A DNA stretch of 64,000 nucleotides from Kazachstania africana CBS 2517 (GCF_000304475.1 NC_018943.1:62001-126000); one strand, 5' to 3'; positions 18,174 to 28,231 are shown, counted from the stretch's first letter. The notes: generated by a model not told the origin, from the letters alone. Numbers and translations: made by a program.

Positions 18174-20027
18174 TTAGCACCAGAAGTCATAAACTCTACG
18201 CCATACTGGACCATTTCTTAATTTTTCTTGATACTCTTCTCTTTCTTGTCTTAGAATCTCAGGATCATGGATGTGTCTATGTGAAATTAAGTCAATATCT
18301 TTAGCTCTAATGAATAATCTCCAATCTCTTTTCCAGATTTTGTATCCAAGGTAAAGAACAATAAAGACTGGCATAGCCAAATAATCTTGGAAAAATGCCT
18401 GGACATCTGCGCTACCTTCACCAACTGGGACGATACCAACCCAGCATTGACCAATCATAATCAAGATCATCATGACGAAAGCATATGCGGAACCCCATAC
18501 ACCGACCTGAGATTTATAACCAATTTCATCAATCGATCTACCTTGAACTTTCATTGCTCTTCTAAACCTAATATGGGAGAGACAGATAAGAGCCCATGTG
18601 AAGACTTGAGAAAGACCAGAGATGGCAAGTAACCAGTTGAAGACCTCGGTTTCCTTCGAAGAACAGGCACAGAACGCCATAACTGCAATAACTGCACCAA
18701 CAAGGAAACCTAAGGATGGTCTACCTGTTCTGTCAACAAATGTAAATACTTTTGGAGCATATCCTTGTCTTGCCAAGGTTAATAACATACGAGAACTTGA
18801 GTAGAAAGCAGAATCAGCGACAGAGAAAACTGAGATAAGAATGACAGCATTAATGAAATGAGGAACCACACGCACACCGTGAGTAGAAACGGCAAGGACG
18901 TAAGGAGATGCTTTGGTTGCGGCACTAGAGGAACCTAAAAGCTCGGATGAATCGTATGGAACTAGAAGACCAACAATAATAATAGAAGCCAAGTATATGA
19001 GAAGTGCTCTGTAAATGACCTTCTTGGCTGCTGAAGGGATTGCCTTTCTTGGATTTGATTGCTCTGATGCTGTAATCGCTAAAAATTCAGTTTGACCGAA
19101 TGAGAATGCAGCAGTGACTAATGTACTGACAACACCTTTGAATCTGTTTGGACCGTCACTTCCTCTGAATGCACCAGGATCACGCCAATACTTACCACCG
19201 ATGAAGCCATCATTACCGGCACCACCACAGATGATTACGATACCTAAGATGAAGAAACCGATCATCATTAAGATTTTACAGGAGTTGCAAATAAATTCAG
19301 TTTCAGCATAACCTCTTGCACCACCGAAGATATTGATTGCTAACACCAAGATATAAAAGATTAGAACAAAGATATCCGCATTGACTTTTGTTGTCCAGTA
19401 CTGGATTGTCATGGATGCAGTAACTAATTCTAAAGGACAGACACAGAACCATTGAATACAGTAAATCCAGGCAATAGAAAAATTTAGAGCTGGGTCAACT
19501 AGGAAACCAGGATAAGCATTGAAACCACCGACTAATGTTAGATAGTTGACGGCCATTTCACCCACAGCTTGAATAATACAGTAAATACAGGAGGCCATGA
19601 TGGCGTAACCGATGACCAGACCTGCAGGGCCTGCATGGGCTAAAGTAGTACCATTACCAACCAAAAGACCAGTACCAATACCTGTACCCAAGGACATCAT
19701 GACAACATGACGAGGCTGAATAGTCTTTTTCAATTTTTCATTTAATTCATCATCTACTTGACTGATCTCAACTTTAGCGTCATCGAATACAGATTGGTGG
19801 GACAGTATTGGATTCATATCAGTTTCAATGTGATGTGTAGTTTCGGGTGGTTTGAATGAGTCAATAAAATTTCTAAATCTTGAGTGTGTGGTACTGGACG
19901 TTGGTAGTTCATAGTTCCTTTCGGCGCTGTCGATATCTATGACATCTACGTCGTTAAATTTGGCAGAAGATTTTGTTATATCATTCTTTTCGTATGACTC
20001 TTTTGAAGAGCCTGGAGTATCTATCAT
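18174..20027 (-). CDS. AGP1: Amino-acid permease, AGP1/GNP1 type, copy 2 of 3
   Basis: A 617-residue permease, the same length as copy 1 and clearly its closest relative: it has NPILSHQSVFD in the N-tail, the same TM region motifs, and the C-terminus VWRRVYDFWC. The core starts at about residue 95 (KLKKTIQPRHV). The long soluble N-terminus contains Ser/Lys-rich stretches that in this family are targets for ubiquitin-driven endocytosis. It carries an 89-bp segment identical to copy 3 (19030-19118), although copies 2 and 3 differ elsewhere. The spacer to copy 1 is 779 bp and to copy 3 is 949 bp, so each copy has its own promoter. Confidence 0.9.
   Translation of the reverse strand: MIDTPGSSKESYEKNDITKSSAKFNDVDVIDIDSAERNYELPTSSTTHSRFRNFIDSFKPPETTHHIETDMNPILSHQSVFDDAKVEISQVDDELNEKLKKTIQPRHVVMMSLGTGIGTGLLVGNGTTLAHAGPAGLVIGYAIMASCIYCIIQAVGEMAVNYLTLVGGFNAYPGFLVDPALNFSIAWIYCIQWFCVCPLELVTASMTIQYWTTKVNADIFVLIFYILVLAINIFGGARGYAETEFICNSCKILMMIGFFILGIVIICGGAGNDGFIGGKYWRDPGAFRGSDGPNRFKGVVSTLVTAAFSFGQTEFLAITASEQSNPRKAIPSAAKKVIYRALLIYLASIIIVGLLVPYDSSELLGSSSAATKASPYVLAVSTHGVRVVPHFINAVILISVFSVADSAFYSSSRMLLTLARQGYAPKVFTFVDRTGRPSLGFLVGAVIAVMAFCACSSKETEVFNWLLAISGLSQVFTWALICLSHIRFRRAMKVQGRSIDEIGYKSQVGVWGSAYAFVMMILIMIGQCWVGIVPVGEGSADVQAFFQDYLAMPVFIVLYLGYKIWKRDWRLFIRAKDIDLISHRHIHDPEILRQEREEYQEKLRNGPVWRRVYDFWC
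19030..19118. repeat. 89-bp segment identical to permease copy 3
   Basis: These bases are identical over all 89 positions to 21833-21921. They encode part of the loop and helix around SAAKK and EFLAITASEQSNPRKAIP. Both flanks diverge at once. Copy 1 differs at many positions in the same segment (16403-16491). Confidence 0.85.
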
Positions 20028-20976
20028 GATGTAGTTTACTTCTATAATGTATATAGTCCAGTTGTTAAGTTAAAATAGAATGCTAAGCACGATACTCTTC
20101 AATCCTGGTCAGAAAATGTAAACTCAGGATATTTATATGGTGTAGTAAGAAGATACTCTACTGTGAATCATTAACATGGGCAACACGACGATATAATTAT
20201 TTTTTTGCTCTGGCTGGTACAGTAGAAGTTCTGCCCTACGTAAGCAGAGCGAACAAGAGACCGCTAGCTAGAAGATGCGTAGGGTTGAAGATACGGCAGC
20301 GTTATCTTCCATTGAAACTATTTGCTCAGATGGCCGTTTTCGTCCACTTTGTCGATTTTTTTTTTTGCCCTCGAGAAATTTTGGGCCAGAGTATCGACGG
20401 TAGCGTTCCTGCAAAAGAAATGGGGTTGAGACGGGCCCGTAGGAGGAGGAAACAGGAAAGCCAAGAGAAAATATTTGTTTTGTGCGGGAAAATCGTGCTT
20501 CGAAAAAAACTGGAAAGAAAAAGAAATGCGATAAGCGAAAGCTTGATAACGGCAGAATTGAGATTAGAGGGTGGGATGGCCAATGAGACGAGAGAATCTT
20601 TTGTTAGATTGGTACTGTGCTTCCTTTTCTAAAATCGACTAGCAGTAGCTTCCACCGAATTAGAATCCAGTGACTCTGTGGCGCGTGTGTCTAATCATGA
20701 GGTATTGTTAATTGCGGGGAGCTGTCTCATTTGCTTGTCTTTAGGATACTAGGTACAATGAGAGAGTCCTACGAATGGTTACCTGAATAGCAAGCTTTGG
20801 GACTTTCAATAGTATAAAAGTTGATGGACAAGACTTGAAGTGGAGTTCATCATTTAGTGACAGTCCGAAAAATTTTAATAGTTAAAGATCATAATAATGT
20901 CTATTGTTTGTATTAATTATAAAAGAAAGTTGTACATAAATGGGAGGATTTTCCACTTTTAAAAGTGTGTTTTCAA
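20028..20976 (-). promoter_or_regulatory. Promoter region of permease copy 2
   Basis: A 949-bp spacer. It holds a GATAAG at 20530-20535, a long T run near 20357 and a TATA-like stretch about 100 bp from the ATG. The 115-codon open frame at 20285-20632 starts with TTG and is not credible as a gene. No RNA gene is recognised. Confidence 0.5.
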
Positions 20977-22773
20977 TTAACACCAGAATGCGTATATCTT
21001 TAACCACAATGATCCATTTTTCAAATTTTCCTTGTACTGGTTTTTTTCTTGTTTCAATACGTCTTCATCGTAAATGTGTCTATGACTAATTAAATCGATA
21101 TCTTTTGCCCTTATAAATAAGTTCCAATCCTTTTTCCAAGTTTTATAGCCAAAATAAAATAGTAGTAAGATTGGCATAGCCAAATATTCTTTGAAAAAAT
21201 TTGTAATATTAGCACCATTGGAGTTCAAGGGCCATAAAGCGACCCAAAATTGACCAATTAATATAAGAAACATTACTGTGGCAGCATATATGGACCCCCA
21301 AACGCCGACTTGAGACTTATAGCCAAGTTCATTGAGTGATCTACCTTGAATTTTCATTGCTCTTCTAAATCTGATATGAGAGAGACAAATTGTCCCCCAT
21401 GTAAACACTTGTGACAATCCGGAAATAGCCAATAGCCAACTGAATACTTCAGTTTCCTTTGGGGAAGATGCACAGAAGGCAATCGTTGCCAGTAAAGAGG
21501 CGGCAATGATACCAAAAAGTGGTCTACCTTTTCGATCAAGATAAGTGAAAATTTTTGGAGCGTAACCTTGTTTTGCCAAGGTTAATAGCATGCGAGAACT
21601 TGAATAAAAGGATGAATTTGCCACAGAGAGTACTGATATGAGGATAACTGCATTAATAAAATGTGGGGCGATACGAATTCCATGGGATGCCACCGCAATG
21701 ACATATGGAGAAGCTTTCGTTTGAGAACTTTTTGAACCTAATAACTCTGGAGAGTTATAAGGAACCAAGAAGCCGACTATAATAATTGAGCCAACGTAAA
21801 TAAATAATGCTCTATAGATGACTTTTTTAGCGGCTGAAGGGATTGCCTTTCTTGGATTTGATTGCTCTGATGCTGTAATCGCTAAAAATTCAGTTTGACC
21901 GAATGAGAATGCAGCAGTGACAAGAGTACTGACGATACCTTTGAATCTAGTACCTGGAGTATGGCCTCTAAAGGCACCTGGATTGTTCCAATAGGAGACA
22001 CCTATATAGCCTGAAGTTCCTGCGCCCCCACATATTAGTATAATGCCGAGGATGAAGAATCCCGCTATCATTAATATTTTACATAGATTAAAAAAGAATT
22101 CTGCCTCAGCGTAGCCTCTTGCACCACCGAATAAATTAATTGCAATTATCAACAGATAAAATATTGTGACGAATACGTCTGGATCGACTTTTTCATTCCA
22201 ATATTTTATTGTCATTGAAGCAGTTACTAATTCCAATGGACACACACATAACCATTGTATACAATAAACCCAAGCGACAGCGAAATTCCAGGCGGTATCG
22301 ACTAAAAAAGATGGATAATTATTGAAACCTCCGATCAGAGTTAAATAGTTGACAGCCATTTCACCACAAGCTTGGATGATGCAGTAAATACACGAAGCCA
22401 TTATGATGTAACCTATTAGAAGTCCCGCAGGGCCTGCATTGTGTAAAGTTGCACCATTTCCTACGAGAAGTCCGGTACCTATGCCTGTTCCCAGGGATAT
22501 CATTATGACATGACGAGGTTGTATAGTCTTTTGCAGTTGATTATTCAATTTATCATTGAATTGGTCGGATTTAATGTTGTTGATTTCATTTTTTTCAATT
22601 TCATACTGATTATTATTATCATCGATTTTTTTAAATGAATCTACAAAATCTTTTAAATTTTCAATGAGTTTACTATGTGATTCATTTATCTGATTTTCAT
22701 TTGTTACGATGACATTTTTATTGACGGATAGGTGCAGTCCATCTTTTGTTATTGATGGAGATAAGGAAGACAT
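20977..22773 (-). CDS. AGP1: Amino-acid permease, AGP1/GNP1 type, copy 3 of 3
   Basis: A 598-residue permease with a shorter, Asn-rich N-tail. It is the most divergent of the three and more AT-rich in codon choice. The core begins at KTIQPRHVIM, followed by GTGIGTGLLVGNGATLHNAG in TM1 and PLELVTASMTIKYW; the end is LWLKIYAFWC. In several positions (ACGEMAV, WLCVCPLELV, DPDVFV) it is nearer to Sc Agp1/Gnp1 than copies 1 and 2 are, so it may be the older member. It shares an 89-bp identical patch with copy 2. Its promoter is in the long divergent region shared with the PSP1-like gene. Confidence 0.9.
   Translation of the reverse strand: MSSLSPSITKDGLHLSVNKNVIVTNENQINESHSKLIENLKDFVDSFKKIDDNNNQYEIEKNEINNIKSDQFNDKLNNQLQKTIQPRHVIMISLGTGIGTGLLVGNGATLHNAGPAGLLIGYIIMASCIYCIIQACGEMAVNYLTLIGGFNNYPSFLVDTAWNFAVAWVYCIQWLCVCPLELVTASMTIKYWNEKVDPDVFVTIFYLLIIAINLFGGARGYAEAEFFFNLCKILMIAGFFILGIILICGGAGTSGYIGVSYWNNPGAFRGHTPGTRFKGIVSTLVTAAFSFGQTEFLAITASEQSNPRKAIPSAAKKVIYRALFIYVGSIIIVGFLVPYNSPELLGSKSSQTKASPYVIAVASHGIRIAPHFINAVILISVLSVANSSFYSSSRMLLTLAKQGYAPKIFTYLDRKGRPLFGIIAASLLATIAFCASSPKETEVFSWLLAISGLSQVFTWGTICLSHIRFRRAMKIQGRSLNELGYKSQVGVWGSIYAATVMFLILIGQFWVALWPLNSNGANITNFFKEYLAMPILLLFYFGYKTWKKDWNLFIRAKDIDLISHRHIYDEDVLKQEKNQYKENLKNGSLWLKIYAFWC
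21833..21921. repeat. 89-bp segment identical to permease copy 2
   Basis: This is the partner of 19030-19118. The abrupt ends and complete identity inside two otherwise divergent genes point to a recent short gene-conversion tract. Confidence 0.85.
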
Positions 22774-22836
22774 TATTATTTGTATTTATGTATATTACAA
22801 GGTTAGAATTGTATGGAAGAACCATGTAAATATATA

Positions 22837-22859
22837 TGTGTGTGTGTGTGTGTGTGTGT
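22837..22859. repeat. TG dinucleotide repeat
   Basis: About 23 bp of uninterrupted GT/TG repeat, extended by TGTGTGTG after one interruption. It lies about 65 bp upstream of permease copy 3. Confidence 0.9.
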
Positions 22860-23160
22860 ATGTGTGTGCGATTTTTCCAAAACTGACGATGTGTCAAAGG
22901 GAAAGGGGACATTCAAAAGAAGGGACTTAGAAAAGAACGATTAAATAAGAGAAGGTCTGTGTATATATGTGTTTTGTCCCTTTGTTGTTTCTGTCGTTGT
23001 GTCACAAAATAAACGGTTACATCGATATTGAGTTACCCTGCATATTAGCGCGACGACCCGGACACATCTACTCCGAAAGGTCCGTTGTTTGTCAGGTGGG
23101 GTAAAATAAGGGCGACTGTGACAAAGAACGGTATGTGAACTGTTATGGAACAACGTATAC

Positions 23161-23164
<4 letters not shown>

Positions 23165-23196
<32 letters not shown>
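23165..23196. repeat. TA dinucleotide repeat, 16 units
   Basis: Thirty-two bases of perfect TA repeat, likely length-variable between strains. Confidence 0.9.
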
Positions 23197-23200
<4 letters not shown>

Positions 23201-23268
23201 TTGACTATGTCACGTGGACGGAGAAATCCCTAATTAGCATGCGAGCGTCTGCTGGATTCGTCAAGAGT

Positions 23269-23301
<33 letters not shown>
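23269..23301. repeat. Compound TC/AC dinucleotide repeat
   Basis: Eight TC units run directly into about eight AC units. Polypyrimidine and alternating tracts like these exclude nucleosomes and mutate in length. Confidence 0.85.
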
Positions 23302-24029
23302 GAAATATGATTCCGGCTGTGCGAAAATAACCAGTGGCGGTGGAAAAGAAGAAGACAGGCTGTCTCTTAGAAAACAAGGCAGGAAAGGAGTACGGGCAGC
23401 GCACGAGGCAGAGAGAAACGGGAGAACTGCATTAATTGAGTCTTTTGAAATTAGCGGAGTGGGGCAGCCAGAGGGGTGGAGGACGTTTTTGACGTGTCCG
23501 CCGTCGCCGCCTGGACTGTCAGGGCTGGTGGTGATTTCAACTCGCCACTACCATTTCTGTGCAAAGCAGATTTTGATTCGACTTGGTTGATGGTTAGGGT
23601 AATCCCCCCCTCCCCAGTCTCTCACACAACAAAAATGGATTCCCAATATTTTCCCAACTTTTATAAAACTTAAGGAGTTCAAAAGAAAAAAAACAAATAA
23701 ATAATCAAAATAAATATAAGGAGATTTTTTGTTTTTGTGTCTTACAAGTTTTCTTACAATCTTTTTTTGTGGCTTTCTTTATAAATACATAAAAGGAGGT
23801 GAAAAGAACAAAACAGCATTTATTATTTTGAAGAAGTTTTCATTCTACCAAATTTTAAAACCTCCAGTTTCCAGCACCTGTTAATAGTTTTATATCTCTA
23901 TCTCTGAAAAAGAACCATTTTTTTAAGATACCAAACAAGTCTTCATTTTTTTTATTATTGCTACTGATAAAACATCTTTTTTTTGCTACCATCACATCAC
24001 TTTTTCCTCATACTACTCTTAGATAGACA

Positions 24030-26249
24030 ATGACTTTAGATTCTTCATTAGAATTACCTTCAATTAATAGTACTACAAGTATATCCGATAATCCAGAATT
24101 AAAAAATTATTATGATAAGTTATTATTTAAGAATAGCTCTGGTAAATCTTTAACTGATTTACCAAGAAAGGCAAGGGAGGCCGCTGCAGCTGCCAACAAT
24201 AGTAATAATAATAATAATCCTAATACAAATATCACGGCTAAGAAAATTGATTTTATAAAAGGTTTTACCGATCTTTCTTCATTTTCTCCAAATTCAAATA
24301 TAATTAAACCTTCTCCTCTATCTCATAATAATCCAAACACTTTTAGTAACCCTGAATTGACTACTCCAAAGAATAATAATAATAATATCAACTCTTATTT
24401 ATTTAGTACTTTCCATATTGATGGTAATAATAACAATAATAATGATTATAGTACAACAACGACAACAACAAGAAGACATTCGATTTTTACTGGCAAAAAT
24501 GATGATATCTTTGCAAGTAATAATTTAGATTCTTTATCATTTAATAATTTCAATGAAAATTCATCAACTAATGAGTCAACTGATATTTTATCTCCATTAA
24601 CAAGTGCTGGTCATTTGTATGATAATAATTATTCAACACAAAGAAGGTCCTCTTATATTTCAGATACTTTGATTCATAATCATAATAATAGTAATAATAA
24701 CTATTATAATAATAATAATAATAATAATAACCCTTCATTGCAGAATACCACTCAAGTATATCAGCAACAAAATCAACCAGTGATTACTTCAAATACTTTT
24801 AATAATAATTATTCAAATTATCTATCTCAACAACGTCGTAATACGATGGGTTCCAATGTTTTTAAAGGTAACAATAATCAACAACAGCAACAGTACAATT
24901 ATTATAATTATCTACAAAATTCAAATCCACCTTCTCATTATATAAAAAATACTAATAATGGCACTACTGCTACTACCGCCATTATTGAAAATACTAATGG
25001 AAATAATAACCAAGATAATGGTTTAATTCTTGTGGGTGATAAACAATTGACTTCATCCAAAGATCTACAAAAATTGTATCAAAATTGTGGTACAAACTAT
25101 TTTTCTTCAGAATTAGTATTTGAATTTACTGATTATATTAAATCCATGTTAACTGTAACAAATTCTACTGCTGAAGAAGAACAAGAAGAAACTAGTCAAA
25201 CAAAAGAACGTATGTTACGTTTCTTAAGTTTTCTAAAAAGTTGTAATTTAAATTACAATCCACAATCTGATGCTTTTATTTCAAGGTCAAAAAAGGAACA
25301 AATAATGTCTCCATCTTCTACAACAAATAAATCTAAAAATACATCAACTTATTTACATTATAAACCATTATTATTAGTGGCTTTAAAAAATGGTAAATTA
25401 GAATTATTGTCAATCCCACAAAATTCAAACTTGATAATGAAAAGAGGTGATCTCGTTGTTATCGATGGTGATCGTGGTAAAGATTTATCTTTAGTTGTTG
25501 AACCACAAGTTGATCTGAGTTTGGCTTTAATAATAAATTTCTTAAAGAAAAAAATTCATTTTGATTCATTGATAACGTCAAAAAATCAGCATTATTCAAA
25601 CAAAAATTTTGTTAACGCTTTAATCGATTCCACCCAAGGAATTAATGATGATTTAAATCCAAGATTATATGATGTTATCGAATTAACTCAACTAGTTATA
25701 CCTTCAAAACAAGTATTAAGATTTGCAACTCCATTTGAAGTGAGCACGAATCTTCATAATAAATTTCAAGATGAATTAAAGGCTTTACATATTGCACAAT
25801 TGAAATTAAAATCTTTAAATAGTGGATTATCAATAAATTCTAATAATAATAGTAATAGCAGCAATAATAATAAGTTAAATATTAAAATTTTAAATTCAGA
25901 ATTTCAATTCGATCGTAAAAAGTTAACTTTCTATTACATTTGTGAAGAAAGAAATGATTTTAGAGAATTGATTAAAGAATTATTCAAATTTTATAAGACG
26001 AGAATTTGGCTCTGTGCAATTCCAAATAATCTAGAAATTGATTCAAAATATTATGATAATGAGCAAAAAGAATTCAAAATGTATAAAGATATGATGTCTC
26101 ATTATAATTTTGATGATTTGAATGATTTAAATTTCCAACATAGTGGTGCTATGGGCGGTTTCATAGTTGCACCATCATTAAATGAATTACAACTAGATAA
26201 TTTTCAAATTGGTGTTTATAAAGAATTGGTCATCCGATTATTTGGTTAA
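24030..26249 (+). CDS. PSP1: Psp1-domain protein with Asn-rich N-terminus (PSP1/YLR177W)
   Basis: A 739-residue protein, intermediate between the Sc ohnologues Psp1 (841) and Ylr177w (628). Residues 1-340 are low-complexity and Asn-rich, with long AAT runs. The C-terminal half (about 445-735) holds the conserved PSP1 domain, recognisable by [20 protein letters not shown] and a basic core. Psp1 was found as a suppressor of DNA polymerase alpha defects and associates with mRNA-decay granules; its biochemical activity is unknown. The gene is strikingly AT-rich compared with its neighbour SAM1. Position next to TFS1 and SAM1 fits YLR177W. Confidence 0.9.
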   Translation: MTLDSSLELPSINSTTSISDNPELKNYYDKLLFKNSSGKSLTDLPRKAREAAAAANNSNNNNNPNTNITAKKIDFIKGFTDLSSFSPNSNIIKPSPLSHNNPNTFSNPELTTPKNNNNNINSYLFSTFHIDGNNNNNNDYSTTTTTTRRHSIFTGKNDDIFASNNLDSLSFNNFNENSSTNESTDILSPLTSAGHLYDNNYSTQRRSSYISDTLIHNHNNSNNNYYNNNNNNNNPSLQNTTQVYQQQNQPVITSNTFNNNYSNYLSQQRRNTMGSNVFKGNNNQQQQQYNYYNYLQNSNPPSHYIKNTNNGTTATTAIIENTNGNNNQDNGLILVGDKQLTSSKDLQKLYQNCGTNYFSSELVFEFTDYIKSMLTVTNSTAEEEQEETSQTKERMLRFLSFLKSCNLNYNPQSDAFISRSKKEQIMSPSSTTNKSKNTSTYLHYKPLLLVALKNGKLELLSIPQNSNLIMKRGDLVVIDGDRGKDLSLVVEPQVDLSLALIINFLKKKIHFDSLITSKNQHYSNKNFVNALIDSTQGINDDLNPRLYDVIELTQLVIPSKQVLRFATPFEVSTNLHNKFQDELKALHIAQLKLKSLNSGLSINSNNNSNSSNNNKLNIKILNSEFQFDRKKLTFYYICEERNDFRELIKELFKFYKTRIWLCAIPNNLEIDSKYYDNEQKEFKMYKDMMSHYNFDDLNDLNFQHSGAMGGFIVAPSLNELQLDNFQIGVYKELVIRLFG

Positions 26250-26338
26250 TTTGATATACTTTTTTTATAAAGTTTTATAAATGTAAGTTAAGTAAAGTAA
26301 GAAAAAAAAAATTTTTTTTACAACATAATATATATATT

Positions 26339-26923
26339 CTATTTATGTTCAGTAAAATAAAAGTTTGCAGCTAATAATTCTAAATTGTTTTCCTTAGCAA
26401 ATTTAGCGACGCCAGTAGCCGGGGTACCGTACCCCCAGTTTGGTCTATCTTTGACGTGAGTGGACAATTTACCATCATTTTCTTTGAAAAATAGCCAAAT
26501 GTAACGATGTGGTCCAGTACCCTTTGGTGGTGCTGGTCCCATGTATGGCTGTTGGATTTTACCATTCGCAATCAATCCGCCCTGAGACGAAGTAAATTTA
26601 ATTCCAGTGTCAACAAAATGACAATATTCAGAAAACTTATGATCTGATCTCGATGGAGCATCAGGATCTGTCATAACCACCGTATAATGACCATTAGTAT
26701 CTAATTCATAATCTGAATTTGGTTGGAAGTGCAATTTTGGTTTGTCCTGTGTCTTTGACGCTGCCAGCATGTTACCCATAGCAACCGTTGCATCCGGTTG
26801 AGGGTAATCGACTATCAAATTACCCTTCAGTTGGAAATTTACACCTTTGAAGACATCTTTAACAATTTCATGTTTTGTTAAAGCTTCGAGTGTGGCTTTC
26901 GTTGTATTCATTGAATGGAACAT
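26339..26923 (-). CDS. TFS1: PEBP-family carboxypeptidase Y inhibitor
   Basis: A 194-residue phosphatidylethanolamine-binding-protein fold. Tfs1 inhibits vacuolar carboxypeptidase Y and, in Sc, the Ras GAP Ira2. Ligand-pocket motifs are present: MTDPDAPSRSDHKFSE and MGPAPPKGTGPHRY. The C-terminal part KDRPNWGYGTPATGV is nearly that of Sc Tfs1 and supports this identity over the neighbour's. It lies beside the PSP1-like gene, as TFS1 does beside YLR177W. A second Met follows at residue 5; either start would work. It is convergent with the PSP1-like gene, with 89 bp between stops. Confidence 0.92.
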   Translation of the reverse strand: MFHSMNTTKATLEALTKHEIVKDVFKGVNFQLKGNLIVDYPQPDATVAMGNMLAASKTQDKPKLHFQPNSDYELDTNGHYTVVMTDPDAPSRSDHKFSEYCHFVDTGIKFTSSQGGLIANGKIQQPYMGPAPPKGTGPHRYIWLFFKENDGKLSTHVKDRPNWGYGTPATGVAKFAKENNLELLAANFYFTEHK

Positions 26924-27104
26924 TTCGACTTACTAGTAACAATGTTGGATTCAAGTACGTATGTTTCGTTTCTCTTTAGTTAACTGCCAGCATTCCTCTT
27001 ATATACGAAACAAAAAATTTCGTTCTAGGCTCCCTTATATGTAGGCCCCTTCTTTTACAGCGTGATCATTGCAAAAATGTAAATTGATGTTTTTTTGTTA
27101 ATCT

Positions 27105-27152
27105 GTCCTATATGGTCTTTACCTATTCGTCCTATATAGTGTTTACTTATTT
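27105..27152. repeat. Two tandem imperfect 24-bp repeats across a stop codon
   Basis: Units 27105-27128 and 27129-27152 match at 20 of 24 positions; both begin GTCCTATAT. The second unit covers the stop codon and last codon of the YLR179C-like gene, so a local duplication probably extended its 3' untranslated region. Confidence 0.6.
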
Positions 27153-27734
27153 GTTTTCAGCTAAGAAGAAATTGGCAGCTAGCAATTCTAAATTGTTAGC
27201 TGCGGCAAATTTATCAACACCAACTGCAGGTTCACCGTAACCCCAATTGAGTCTATCTTTCACTTCAGTGAAGGTGTGATCCTTGGCGTTATTTTCCTTG
27301 TATAATAAGAAAATGTAACGATGTAAACCAGTGCCCTTTGGTGGACCTGGACCAAGATAAGATTCCCGCACTAAACCTTTATTGGAGATAACGCCACCTT
27401 GGGCGGATTCAAAAGTAATACCGGTTTCCACGTAGTGACAGACTTCAGACCATTTGTGGTCGGTTCTTGATGGAGCATCAGGATCGGTCATGATCAAGGA
27501 GTAAGTGGCATTTAAGTCCAATTGGAAGTCGTCGTATGGTTTGAATTCGACTTTTGGCATGACTTGGGTGGTCTCAGTTGGTAAGACGTTACCCATCTTG
27601 ACCACAGTGTCTGCGGTTGGATATTCGACTAGCAAGTTACCCTTTGGTTGGAAAGCGTCACCATCGGTGTAAAAGACATCCTTAACGATGTCTTCTTTGT
27701 TTAAAGCAGCAATGGTCTCCGAAGCAGAATACAT
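27147..27734 (-). CDS. PEBP-family protein, YLR179C-like
   Basis: A 195-residue PEBP-fold protein in tandem with TFS1. The PEBP pocket is intact (MTDPDAPSRTDHKWSEVCHY; GPGPPKGTGLHRY). LNKEDIVKD near the N-terminus and SEVCHY resemble Sc Ylr179c, a nuclear and cytoplasmic protein of unknown function, and the position beside SAM1 matches. Codon bias is strong, hinting at high mRNA expression. Yet the start codon abuts a perfect 14-bp hairpin, which could repress translation. The next internal Met (about residue 48) would remove part of the fold, so the annotated start is probably real. Confidence 0.9.
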   Translation of the reverse strand: MYSASETIAALNKEDIVKDVFYTDGDAFQPKGNLLVEYPTADTVVKMGNVLPTETTQVMPKVEFKPYDDFQLDLNATYSLIMTDPDAPSRTDHKWSEVCHYVETGITFESAQGGVISNKGLVRESYLGPGPPKGTGLHRYIFLLYKENNAKDHTFTEVKDRLNWGYGEPAVGVDKFAAANNLELLAANFFLAENK

Positions 27735-27764
27735 ACTTGTTTCTCAGTCTCTGAGAAACAAGTA
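27734..27764 (-). promoter_or_regulatory. Perfect 14-bp hairpin ending on the start codon of the YLR179C-like gene
   Basis: On the plus strand TACTTGTTTCTCAG (27734-27747), a 3-nt loop, and the exact reverse complement (27751-27764). In the mRNA the 3' arm ends with the A of AUG. It could be a translational control hairpin or, as DNA, a palindromic protein-binding site. Confidence 0.75.
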
Positions 27765-28193
27765 CTACTTACTGATCAAGATGATGCGGCAAGAGAAACC
27801 ACACTATATATATTCCCACACTGGCACTTCGTCGTGCCCTACGCAGAATACGTCCACGATGGCAAAAAAAGTTCCTGCTTACCTCATCCGCAGACCAAGG
27901 AAAAAATTTTATTGCCTCACCACAGACACCCAACCAAATCGGTTCATACCAGCATTGAGCATATCATACTTACTTCCACTGAACATACCCACATCCACTT
28001 TATATATACATTTGAACATAATCCATCTGGTCTTGTTTCCCACCCGATATCCTCGAGAATATGGCTGCTGAATGCAACTGATTCTCATCGCTGTAAATGG
28101 CTTGGCCCAACGATGGACTCCGTCGTTTTCTAAGCCCGTCAAATCCTATTCAGCGAACACACAATAGAAGACACTTCTCTCTATGTGTGTGGA

Positions 28194-28200
28194 TCACGTG
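28194..28200. promoter_or_regulatory. Cbf1 E-box upstream of SAM1
   Basis: TCACGTG is the high-affinity Cbf1/Met4/Met28 site found at sulfur-metabolism genes in Sc. It lies 206 bp before the SAM1 ATG. Confidence 0.7.
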
Positions 28201-28231
28201 CCTTGTTTTTCTCTCTCTGCGGGCTCGTCTT

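Larger units (their letters stand above)
22774..24029. promoter_or_regulatory. Long divergent promoter, permease copy 3 and PSP1-like gene
   Basis: This 1256-bp region has four simple-sequence tracts (TG, TA, TC and AC repeats), an E-box TCACGTG at 23210-23216 matching a Cbf1 site, a CG-rich patch near 23490-23520, and about 350 bp of T- and A-rich DNA before the PSP1-like start. Such long regions in yeast often belong to highly regulated genes. No ORF of note is present. Confidence 0.55.

Noticed and set aside
20285..20632. 115-codon plus-strand frame upstream of permease copy 2
   Set aside because: It starts with TTG, lies in a promoter and shows no similarity; the reverse strand is also open there.
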